A DNA stretch of 64,000 bases, taken from positions 24,406,001 to 24,470,000 of the forward strand of contig AP031354.1 of the NCBI GenBank assembly GCA_037833965.1. The letters are read 5' to 3'. The translations under genes and the position numbers were made by a program. The stretch comes from Marchantia polymorpha subsp. ruderalis. Lineage: Eukaryota > Streptophyta > Marchantiopsida > Marchantiales > Marchantiaceae. The notes under the pieces were generated by a model, which had not been told where the DNA came from, made no database searches, and worked only from the letters and a program-made list of their open reading frames with translations. Of this stretch, positions 10,641 to 21,200 are shown in pieces. How positions within the stretch are numbered: position 1 is the first letter of the stretch; each line of letters opens with the position of its first letter.

Positions 10641-11424
10641 GTACGGATTTCTCCTATTTGATAGTGAGAGCGTCAAGGTGTCGAAGGCGGAAGAAGCCTC
10701 CTTCGTGGAATTGTTCAAGAGAGAGAAGTCCATCAAGAACGGGTACAGGACCCGTGACTACAGGGATCGCTTCCGCAGAAACGTAGCGATGGCACTTCTG
10801 CAACTCTTGCAGCCGCACCGAACAACGTACATCACTTCTTGGCAAGTGTCTTTTGTGGAGCTCACATTGGCCGGAGCTCCAGTTCACTGGTCGCGTATCT
10901 TGCATAGGGTAACGCGGCAGCATGCGTTTGAGGAGAGGGGAGGAACGATCAATCATCTCTCCCCCTTCTTGATAAACTTTTATCGGTCGATGGGTTGCTT
11001 AACCGCGACCGAGCGTATTCAGTATCCGCTGTTGTCACTCGACAATCCCGGAAGGTATGTGCGGGATAACCAGGTCGACTCCGACGCGGAGGACACTCCG
11101 ACTTCCACTCCACCGGCTCAACAGGATGCGGGGAGAGACGCATCCGCAGCGCGAGTGCCGCGGAAGCGGAGATGGAGAGAGGAACCGGATGAGGAGCCAC
11201 ATCGAGACTCGACGGCTCTCAAACGGAAGCGGCCACTGGAAGAAATTTGCAGTCGGCCGAAGCAGAAAGCGCGCTGGCTTGTATTACTTGCAAGTAGCGC
11301 GGAGACGGCGCGGGCCGCCGGAGAGGAGGAGACCTCATCCTCGGAGGAGGACGGGAATGCACGGACAGCAGAGGGGTCAGCGGAGTCCCTACGCCGAAGG
11401 CACGGACGCCCTCGGCGGAAGTAA
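10630..11424 (+). pseudogene. truncated E-family N-terminal domain, second copy in E2
   Basis: The conserved domain starts part-way through, at EYGFLLFDSESVKV, and continues through YRTRDYRDRFRRNVAM, HWSRILHRVTRQH and FLINFYRSMGCLT to the basic segment KRKRPLEEICSRPKQKAR. It is very similar to 7785-8560 at the DNA level. The first 70 or so residues of the domain (FLLWGWNYVC and VHDWGQVLG) are absent, because the copy begins at the junction with the preceding coiled coil. It is a tandem duplicate and is unlikely to be functional. Confidence 0.7.
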
Positions 11425-12050
11425 GACGACCTTCAAGTCAGGAGCGACAACACGCGGCACGGATAAGTGTGCCACCTACAGATAGGCGACTCCCTGCGGA
11501 TAGGTGAATCCCTGCGGACGGGAGGACGCCTGCGGATAGGCGATACTCGCCTCCGGTGCAGCGCAGCGCAGGAAAGGAAAGGAGCCGGCGGAAGATCCGC
11601 CTTCGGCTCAAGGGCCTTCGGGGCAAGGTCCTTCGGCGGTGAAACCGCCGGGAAATGCGCCTTCGGCGGAAGGGCCAAGGGACATCAGGCGATCCGCCTT
11701 CGGCGGAAGCGCCTACGCATAGGCAGGACGCATTCCTGGTGCAGGACCTAATGAAGGAACGGGACCTAACGGAGGAGCGGATTGACTGTCGGCAGGAGGA
11801 AATACGTGTGTGCGATGCACAATTGCACTCCGCGCAGACACCTTCCGCACGATCGCCTTCGGCGGTGGACACCTTCGGCGATGAGAAGTTAGCAGAAGCC
11901 GGACGGGCGGGCGATGTGAATTTGGCACAACCACATTCTCCCACCGCCTTGGACATTCTGGCAAGGAGCAGCGAGGCTGCAGCGGCGACAGTGGTGGCAG
12001 ACGACGCAAACATTTCGAAGCCACGCTCAAAATAGTCACCGGCGAATTCA
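11425..12050 (+). repeat. Arg/Pro spacer and linker of the second E2 unit
   Basis: This repeats 8560-9340 in shortened form: GCCTTCGGCTCAAGGGCC units, the QRKK-like stretch near 11560, then CAGGACCTAATGAAGGAACG and the linker TALDILARSSEAAAA. Frames here are short and interrupted. It links the truncated N-terminal copy to the last coiled-coil copy. Confidence 0.6.
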
Positions 12051-13033
12051 GTGGCGACCGAAATCCTCAATTTGGAGGATGATGAAGAAGGAGGATCGAC
12101 GGAATCAGCGTCGGGATCGGAATCAAGTGAGGAGGAGGAGCAGTCAGTGGCAGGCACGCCGACGGCGGCGCTCTGCGAGCAGGTGGTATCTCTGTTGAGG
12201 TACCTTGATCGCAAAGTGGAGAAGTACGCGGACCCCCGCCAGCCTGGATCCTACGTCGAATTAGTGAGAAGGCGAACCCGCACTAAAGTCCACACCAGCA
12301 AGTTGTTGGCCCGTGTGGATCAGGAACTTAAGGATCTGGGGGAGAGGCATGATTGCCTGTGGGGCCACCTCAATCTCACTAAGAAGGTGTACAAAGCTCT
12401 CGACAAGACGAAGGACGAGAAGCTGGAAGATTTTGCCAAGGAGAAGGCGAAGCTCGCAAAGGAGCTGGATTCTAAGTAGGCTCAGAATCAAATTTTGTCT
12501 GAGGAGCTCGTGCGATAGACACGGTTGTTAAAGCATTGTCAGCTTGCACGGCAGGCGGATGAAGAATTAATCCGCAAACTGCAATCCGAGTGCGGAGAAT
12601 TGAGAGCGCAGCGTGCGGAGGCCGAATTGCAGTTGGTTGTAGTTGAAGACAATCGCCGGCGGGAGGCAGATCGCACGAAGGAAGAGTTGGCGAGGCGAAT
12701 CAACCACTGTCTCAGAGGTTATGCCCACTGGGAAGTGGCGGCGCAGGAGAAACTCACATTGCGCGAGTTAGAGCTTCGTGCGGCGGGTTTGTTGTCAGTG
12801 ACAGTCGGAGCCGGCGGCAAGTGGCGAAGAAGCTGGATTCGTTTCTGTCGAAGTCGCGAGACACCATGGCCACTCTCGAGACGGAGATTTCTGCGGTGTT
12901 GCGGCGGTTGGGACTGCACAATCGAGCGGAAGACTTGCAGGGTAGGGAGTTAGGGCGCGGCAGTCCGTCGCGCAGAAGGCGAAGCACAGGTTCTGCGGAG
13001 TGTAGTGTAGCGTGGTTCTGTGCAGGCGCGTAG
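12051..13033 (+). pseudogene. E-family coiled-coil domain, last copy in E2
   Basis: ATG at 12051; acidic segment, AALCEQVVSLLRYLDRKV, GSYVELVRRRTRTKV, then a Lys/Glu/Leu-rich coiled coil. TAG at 12477-12479 replaces the same Gln codon that is TAG in E1. A second CAG-to-TAG change lies at about 12516. The frame resumes at 12525 (ELIRKLQSECGELRAQ, HCLRGYAHWEV). A one-base deletion near 12797, judged against E1, shifts the last part into the 12821-13033 frame (SKSRDTMATLETEISAVL, GSPSRRRRSTGSAE). The end matches E1 and precedes the 3' block. Confidence 0.75.
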
Positions 13034-13040
13034 CGTAGTG

Positions 13041-14045
13041 CAGTGTAGTGTTAGTTAGGACTTAGAAGGTATAAAGTAGTTCAAGGCGTCTTGCCTTGGG
13101 ATTCTTCCAGTTTCGGAAGTGCAGATCAGGAACACATTTTCTCTGCGTGTTTGTGTCCTTAGTTCTGTCACCACGCAAGAGGAGCTACAACTTGGCGATC
13201 CGCATTTTGTAGCTAAAGGCCTTCGGCCGAATGTTCAGAGCTAGTACACTGGTTAGAGACTTGAGTAGTTCGGATCTACACTTGCGGATGATTGCTGATG
13301 CTAAGAGCTAGTTACTAGTTAGATACTTGAACAGTTCGCCCCTACACCTTCGAGTGATTGTTTCTGATTGTACTCCTTCGGGATTTTTCCCATGAATGCC
13401 AAAGTGAATTTTTGCTAGTTCGAGTAAGCCTTGGTTGTAAATTCAGGTTATGCTGCAGCAGGTGCCTTAAGGGTAACCCCTGTAGTATTTCTGGGAATGA
13501 CAAGTGCCTAAGAGATCAAACTCTTCAATAGACTGTTATGGTGTGCTACTGGATCGTTTCTCAGTTGAGTCTCTCAGTTAGGACCTGTGTTCTCTGCGCG
13601 TTTTGTGAGTTGAGTGTGTTGTTCGCCGCGTGTGAGTGACTTCGATCCGAAGTAGGAAGTCCAATCCGGGTTCCCTGTGCTAGCAGAAACTAGTGGAAGG
13701 GTTGTAAAAGCCGGAGTTGGGAGTCACTACCCGCAGATCCGCTGAGTGTATTCGCGAGAGACTTTCCCCCTGAAATCTTAAGCAGAGGTCCTAACCGACC
13801 TCTGAGGTGTGTTTTTATAGGTTCAGGTGTGTGTGTGTTGAGTGAACTACGCTGCACTGTGCGACCTCCGAGTGAGCTCCGAGTGAACACTTGCAGTATT
13901 TCTGGGAGTGACAGTCGCCTGAGAATTCAAACTCTTCAATAGTTTGTTAATTGTGACACTTTGTACTCTGTGTGTTGCCTCTGTCCCTGTGGGTTCGACC
14001 TTTCTACCACTATATTGCAGTTTTAGCCTTTGGTGTGTTATTACA
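13041..14045 (+). repeat. E-family 3' terminal block, copy L3
   Basis: Direct relative of L1, starting 8 bp after the coiled-coil stop codon and ending GTGTTATTACA at 14045. It keeps the internal duplication (motifs near 13480 and 13890) and a short GT tract at about 13826. The conserved position directly behind the coding end suggests a 3' untranslated or terminal region of the element. Confidence 0.8.
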
Positions 14046-14289
14046 ATACAAAACCAAGAAAAGAGAGCAAAAGTTTTGGATTTTTTTATTCACGGTTTTT
14101 GTCATACATAGAGCATTTTTGAAGCTAAATCTTTATAGTGTTTTCATCTTATGAAAAACTTAGTGAACAAGGGACTTGAAAGGGTAGGTTATTCAAAGTA
14201 CCTCAAGGTTTGAATGTTATCTGTCCTCCTAAACTCAAACGCAAGAGAATTCAAAGTGGAGTCTGAAGAGAGTAGTAAGTGAATCTCCA

Positions 14290-15460
14290 AGAGTGAAACA
14301 CAAAACTTGCTTTAATTGTGGAGAGGAGAGACATAAAATGATAAATTGCTCCTTGCGGAACAAGGATAGAAGATTGAGGAGCCAAAAAAACTTGGCAGCT
14401 TTGAAACCTCCTTTAGTACCATCATCGTTACATGAATATCAAAGCGTAACACTCTTTGACAATTGTGGAGTGATTGAACTACCGGCGGTACACAAATGCA
14501 ACGGAATGAAAACATTTCTAGAATCATTTGTGGAAGATCTTGTTGCCAAGTATAGTGCCGTGATATGGAAGTTGATCTTGGTTAGTTTGAACTTCAATTG
14601 AAAGTGAAGATCATCATTCCATTGATGAAGAAGAAGATGATGATGAGTATAAGACTCATTGTGTGTTTAGAGAACAAGAGAGCTATGGCTATATTTAATG
14701 AGCCAATTTCTTTTGTGTTTTCTTGGATGAATTATTCAAGGATGAAATTAGTGTTATTTGTGTTGTATTAGGAAGTTTCATATAGATTTCCAATAGAAAA
14801 AAATTAAAACAATAACTTGGATTTGGAAAAACTTCTTGTGTTTTATGGGAGATTTTATGAGTATGTAGAAGCTTTTGTTAAAGATTTCAAGAGAGCTTGC
14901 ATAGGAAACAATGAGAGGAAGAAAAACGAAAGGATTATGGTTTTGGTGGATTTTTTGGACAATTCAACTCTCAAATGATACAAAAAGTACAAGAGTGAGC
15001 ACTTGGAGGAGAACACCTAGAAGGCGTTGACGGAAAACTTTATTGAAAACTTTCTTTTCAATGTAAGTTACAAAAAGTTGATGTGTGAGTCATCGTCTTG
15101 AAACAAGGGGACAACGAACAGGTGAGTTTTTATCCAGAGAGAACCGAGAAGGTGAAGTCAAGATTCCACGTGGTGTTGAGTAAAGATGAAGACAAAGTGG
15201 AATCTAGAATGGTAAGAATAAGGGAGATGCTCACAAAGTATTTTGTTAGACGTTTGAGACCAAAAATTTGAAGTAAGGTGAGATATGAAAAATACTATTC
15301 TAAGGTTGAAGTCATTTGAATTGCTATTAGAATTGAAGAAGGCTTAGAATATGATGATTCTAGCTTGTTGGCTAGAGAAGTAACCCCCCATATTGTAGTA
15401 AGATACTTTATTTCAAATCTTGTTAGTTCCTCCACAATGACTACTCCCAATGTAGATTTG
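14290..15460 (+). pseudogene. Ty3/gypsy-like gag remnant
   Basis: A CCHC zinc knuckle, CFNCGEERHKMINC (C-x2-C-x4-H-x4-C), is encoded at 14308-14349, as in retroelement nucleocapsids. Further on, broken by stops, comes capsid-like text: FKRACIGNNERKKNERI near 14890, then YFVRRLRPKI near 15240 and AIRIEEGL near 15330. The knuckle lies before the capsid-like text, the reverse of the usual gag order, so the locus is rearranged or made of two insertions. No protease, RT or integrase follows; diverged E-family coding follows instead. Confidence 0.55.
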
Positions 15461-15739
15461 CAACAACAATGCATCAACCACACAACAAGCCAATGATAAA
15501 AGAGAAACATCCATTGCTGTATTTCCTCATCAATGCATTTTTGAGAAAGAAAAAAAGCTTGAGGTCAGAGGTGCATATTCTTGCACATGAAAAGAAATGT
15601 GTACGATTTGTGGATGAATGGATTTACATGGAGTACATGCCAAGTCAAAGTGTAAGGTCAAGTGGAATGAATCAATCAAGAGTACTCAGAAAGAAATTGG
15701 ACATGGATGACTTTTCTATTTTGTCTTCTCAAACTAAGT

Positions 15740-16470
15740 ATGAGATAGAGTATGTGGGCCTTTCAATCGACATCAACAATGCGCAGAAGGTAATAGTGGA
15801 ACTTCAAGACAAATTGAAATTTTCTCAAAAGCGATTTGCAAGGGAATTCAAGCGCGCGGAGGAGCTGACGACAACTCTGGCGACGAGAGATCAATCGCAT
15901 GGTGCTAAATTGGCATTGAAGGCGAAGGAATTGCAGGATTCCAAAGCTGCCCGATCCACGGAGTAAGAGCATAGGGAGTAATTAGATGTGGATTGCAGAT
16001 CAACTGTTGGCAGCTGAGGAGCAGTTGGTCACGTCTCAAGCAAAATTGCTAGAGACTGAGACTACAGTCGAGCAGTTGGAGCGGCGGACGGATGTTGCGT
16101 TGTGCGCGAAGGTTGACCGATGTCTTCGCGATTAAGTGGAGTGGGAGATCCAGAACCTAAAGTGGATGAATTTGAGCGAGCTGGAGCACCGAGTGAAGGA
16201 ATTGACAGCCATCGGGGTCGAAGTACATCGGCAGTTAAGTAGAAAGCTCAATTTGTTCATCTTCGGTTTGGTGGAGACGAAGTAGAACTTGGAATTGGGA
16301 TTGTCGGCCGTTTTGAGTAGGATATGAGTAGACAAGAGCTCAGCGGGCGTGGCAACTACCGCATCTGCTGACGTTGCACCTGATGGAGGCTCACAGCTTG
16401 CGGATGATTCCTCCGGGTGTAGAGTGCGAATAAAGAGGCCCAAGGCTTTGCTTCCAGGGGGCTTTCCCAT
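15740..16470 (+). pseudogene. diverged E-family coiled-coil remnant (element E4)
   Basis: The frame at 15763-15966 reads VIVELQDKLKFSQKRFAREF followed by LATRDQSHGAKLALKAKELQ. This aligns with the minus-strand E3 copy near 37800 (LAKRDHLYGVELAANAKELA). After a stop at 15964-15966 the relation continues as WEIQNLKWMNLSELEHRVKE near 16140, the counterpart of the WEVxxxEKLTLRELELRA block of E1/E2. The N-terminal domain is missing. It belongs to a less GC-rich subfamily than E1/E2. Confidence 0.6.
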
Positions 16471-16957
16471 TAGTTAATTTCTCGGTCTTGAGTCTGCATT
16501 CCTCCGCGCTTAAGTGAATTGTGTGTTTTGTCAGCGTGCGCGAGTTCCTTTGGTTGGGTGAAGATACCACATCTAAAGTAGAGAGTCCATTTCGGATGTT
16601 CTGAGTGGTGCATAGTGTAGCTCATGATTTAAGCAAATCTGTACATTGGAAATTTGGTGCAGGCGACTGAGTGTTTAACCTTGGGAAATTCCCTCTTGAA
16701 TATAAATTGCAGAGTCACGTGCGGCTTCAATGAGTACTTATTGGATAAATTTCAAGATTTGAGGGTGATTTCACCCTGCATTGTGTTGCCTTTGGTTTTA
16801 GCAATTGCAGTCGAATCTAGAAGTGACATGTGACTAAGAAGTAAAACTTCTCAATAAATTTTAATTCGTGACACTACTTGGTTCTCTGGGGTGATTTCTG
16901 TCCTTGTGAGATCGGATCTTTACCATTATGCTCTATTTTGGTAAATGTCTGTCATTA
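16471..16957 (+). repeat. E4 3' terminal block
   Basis: This stretch resembles the minus-strand sequence 37319-36850 behind E3 (shared GTGACTAAGAAGTAAAACTT near 16830). More distantly it resembles the L1-L3 blocks: GTGACA, the CTTCTCAATA stretch, then a GTGACAC motif, ending in CATTACA at 16957. The common terminus TATTACA/CATTACA defines the family's 3' end. Confidence 0.6.
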
Positions 16958-17639
16958 CATTCCCGCTGCCATGTGTCATCCGCTATGTCTGCGGATGGCA
17001 GCCTTCGGTTGTTGCCATGTGGCACATGCCGAGGAGGTGAGGCTTCTAGGGCGGGGAGTCTGTCGGAGGGAAAAAGTGGGGAATGTGGAAGATCAGTGAT
17101 CATCCGGACGGAGCTGCTGCAAGGTGCCGCTGTGAGCGGAGCTGTTGTTCGTGCCGCTGAGGGTGAGGACGCGGGTTGGAGCTAGTCTGGTCGAAGGAAG
17201 AGAGTAGAGAGTAATTTCTGTAGGGAGGTGAGAGCAATTTCCGCTGGAAGGGAAGTGAGAGAATTTCCGCAAGAAGGAAGAGGAAAGAATTTCTGCAAGG
17301 AGGTGAGAGCAATGGAAAGGAGACTAATGGAAAGGAGAGGTTTATGATGTGAGAGAAAGAAGATTAGGGAGGGGATAGAGACATTTTGCCAGGGGAGAGG
17401 TGAGGAGATTTTGGTGTAACAAAGAGTTAGATTTTTGTAAAGGAAGAGATAGATTTCCCTAGGAGATTTTCACAGGTAGAGAGAGATTGGGAAGAACTAA
17501 AATAACAATTTCGGGGAAAAAAAAGTGACATTTTGGAATAATTTAGTTTTTAAGACAAAAGTAAAGTAGATAATGTATAGGATATTAAATGTCAAAGCTA
17601 ACCTACATCTAGGGTTACAACGCCTATGGGGGTAGTATT
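16958..17639. other. no gene seen; purine-rich stretch
   Basis: From about 17180 to 17480 the plus strand is strongly purine-rich, with repeated GGAGGTGAGAGCAAT and AGAGAATTTCCGCAAG units. I see no conserved protein or RNA gene. The repeat block of RLK copy A starts at about 17640. Confidence 0.4.
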
Positions 17640-18261
17640 AACCTCACATGGGATACTCTTGACGCTATAATATTCACCAAATCTTCGACACACGAGTGTT
17701 CAACGACCATCTCCTGTTTTCATGGCATTTAACCAACCCTTGAGGCCCCATCCCCAGGAGGATCACCCCATAGCAAGACACAATCTTGAAGGGTAAGAGT
17801 CAACACGAAACATGAGTACGAGCTGCAGTGGAGCGGCAGCTGCAGTAGCAAAGACAGAAAAGTCGATCGTCTTTGGCGGCTTGAATACCGATTAGTCTTT
17901 TTACTTATTCCACTCTACATTGGTAGTCAAAAAGGTTCATCAAGTACCATCGATTTTTGACCTGGATGAATCGAGTCAAGGTTGTCCCCGAGCGGGAGTA
18001 ATTCCACTTCATCCTACGTCGCCTGAAAGAATCTACGTGAACTGAGGGACAAATAAAATACACGTCTCTCTCTCTTCCGATTAAATAAAACCCTTTTGTG
18101 ATCTTTCTTCGTTGAAATCTGTAACAGGGGAACTCTGTACACAATGTATGGGGCAGTGATTCCTATAAACACGGTTATAACAGAAGCGTCCTAAATTTGG
18201 TTTAAGGCTAAAATACGACACGTGGATCGGCACGGCGACCGCGTGTTCGGTGACGTGGATA

Positions 18262-21200
18262 CTACCTGGGCTTGGGGTACGTCCAGCCGGGATCAGAGCC
18301 CCTGCCGTCCGAGGGAAGCCGAAGGAAGGTGGAGCTCGGGGTGAAGAGCGGGGCGAATCCACCGGTCGCACCGGCGTGCTCCGGTACCGAGGGCACCGTC
18401 GACTGCGACATCGGGTACGACTCCGTCGTGTTGGGCGACGAGTTGAATGGCGAAAAGGGATCGTGCCCTCCGTCGACGGCGCTCGAGCGCGCCATCTGGA
18501 ACTCCAGGGCCTCCGTCAACCCTCGCACGACCTGCTTCATGTCGGGCCGGTTGACTCCGTGCGGCTCCACGCTGCCCATGGCCAGCTCGGCCACCTTCCA
18601 CAAGGACTCCATGTTGTACGCCCCCGACTTGATGACCGGGTCCACGATCGAATCCAGGTTGTTGTCTAGCAGCTGGCCACGTGCCTGTCCGTCACCACCC
18701 CGTCAGCCCACATCATCCTCATCAGCATCAGCAGCATTCACATCCTCCCCAAATAATAACAGTATATTATGATATATAATATAAATAATGACTCTTACCC
18801 ATTCGATCAGGTTGTATTGCATGCTCTCGGTGTGGAGGATGCTGTTGGGGGCCCGGCCGCAGATGATTTCCAGCAGCACGACACCGAAGCTGTAGACGTC
18901 GCTCTTTTGGGTCAGCCTGTTGTGCGCGTAGTACCTGCATCGAATCGAAGTGCACATCCCGGCGGGTCAGATCGAGCTGAGTCCGTCATTCGAGACGACG
19001 TTTCAGAGACAGCTGCAGAAAATTGACGTGAGTGTAGCAACTGTGAAGGTTTTACTCACTCCGGGTCCAGGTAGCCGGTGGTTCCTCTGACGAGGGTCGA
19101 CACACCATGGGTATCATCTCCGTCGGGAGCCAGCTTCGAGATTCCGAAGTCGGCGACCTTGGACATGAGCTTCCCGTTCAGCAGGATGTTGTTGCTCTTG
19201 ATGTCACGGTGGATGATTTTGGGACTGCAATCATTATGAAGGTACTCCAAGCCTGGAAATGATTCATCCTGCTCATCAGAGGTTCTCATGCCGCCTATCG
19301 ATCAACCGAGACTGAATTCACGTCGAGATCTTTGCCTACTGACTCTGATCTGAGCCTCATTTGGTGGTAGCTTCCGTACCTTTGGCGGCATCGATGGCGA
19401 TGTTGAGTCGTTCGGTCCAGGTTAGAGTGCCCTTCATGTCTGCACGCACGCGAATACATCGGATCCAGCCCTCGTCGGTGTAAGTAAGGTTGCAGAGAGA
19501 TTCGTCTAAAATGAAAACGGATTCCAAATTGGTTCTCGTTTGTACCTTTGCCGTAGAGATGCTCACGCAGAGTCCCTTTGGACATGTATTCATAGATCAG
19601 AATTTGCTGCCCACTCTCTTCGCAGTAACCGAGCAGCGACACGAGGTTCTTGTGGTGCACTCTCGAGAGAAGAGAAACCTGCGAAAGCACCACGCAGCAG
19701 ATGTCTGAACATCAGGCCTACAATCTACACATTGACCACGAAGGCTGTAAAAACCACCTTCCAGACTGACCGTGATCAGACAGCAGCAGGGAAGGCTGGG
19801 AAGGCCTCACCTCGTTGATGAACTCCGTTGTCCCTTGACCGGATTTTTCAGAGTTTACTTTCACAGCTACTTCGGATCCATCGGGGAGTTTCCCGTAGTA
19901 GACAGGTCCGAATCCGCCCTCTCCGATTTTCTTCTCGTATCCTTTCGTGGCACGCTGCACCTCAGCCAGAGAGAAACCTCTGGCCTGGTTCACGTGACCA
20001 GCTGTCGATCCCCCACTGCGAATTGATGGTGCTACTGCTCCTCCTCCTCCTGCAAGATATGATGCTCCTGGATTTCGTCCGGAATATCAGTATCGATATC
20101 GAAAACTCACCGAGAGACTCGGAATGTTCAATTCACACTGGTGCAATCTTACCCTTGACATCGCTGCTGGCGATTTCACTCATGGCCGTGGGAACGGAAG
20201 GCGGGCGTCTGCGTCTCCTGCAGTATAAGAAGAGCAAGAGGCCGAGGATGAGGAGAACGACGACCACGCCCCCGATGGCGCCACCGATGACCGCCCCGCT
20301 CACTCCACTACTCTTGTTATCGCCTCCCGGTCCAGGAGCAGCAAGGACCGCGCAATTCTCCGTCGCAGAGCAGAGATTGACGTTTCCGTCAGTTCTGTCC
20401 GAAACAATGGAAATATTATTGTCGAGGATTAGAGCAGAGGGGGCCTTCGATCGACACACGGTTTCACAACGGCAGTAGACTTACAGACACTTCACAGAGC
20501 TAAATTTCAAAGGCAAAATTCCACACAACTTCCTCAATGTTACCTCCGATGCGTGGAGGAGAAAGAGGCGACGACGCCCCGGGCGTGCAATGACTCACCT
20601 AAGTAGCAAGCCATTCCGATCAGCGAGAGAAGCTGGAATTGGTCCCGATAATTTGTTGTCCGACAGGAACCTGCGAGACCAATTTCTCATTAAAAGCCTC
20701 CTTTAAGAATTTATAAGAAGTCGTGCTGTCTCCTGACTCATCAAGAGAACATACTACGGCCCTTTAAGAATTTTATATAAACGGGAAGTACTCACAACTC
20801 CGTAAGTGCGGGAAGAAGAGATAATGTCTCAGGAATACCACCCGCCAAGGAATTGTTCTGCAAATGTCTGTGAACAAGAACGAGTGAGAAAACAGCCGCA
20901 GCTGACTGTACTTTAATTCTACTCTGCCACGAGTAATTAACAGCCGCACAAGTCATAAGGGAAATCGAATCTCGACACTCACAAAGTTTTCAGGAGCCTC
21001 AGGGTACTCAGATCTGGAATAACACCGCTGATCTGGTTGTTGTCGAGCCATCTGGAGAGCAGCGCATGAGTTTTAGGGACGATCCAGTGTATCTCAGAGA
21101 AGGCGACAGACTACAACAAAGGAACAGCAACTGGAATACGAGATGAATTATCTTACAGATCCGTGAGCGCGGTTAGTTGTCCAAGGCTCGCAGGGATGGT

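Noticed and set aside
1826..14045. Blocks L1-L3 as LTRs of a retrotransposon
   Set aside because: They end TG/CA-like, but I found no upstream partner copy, no primer-binding site and no polypurine tract next to them.
18272..18772. Plus-strand frames of 100-216 codons across both RLK blocks
   Set aside because: They are antisense shadows of the minus-strand kinase exons, run through introns, and show no recognisable domain.
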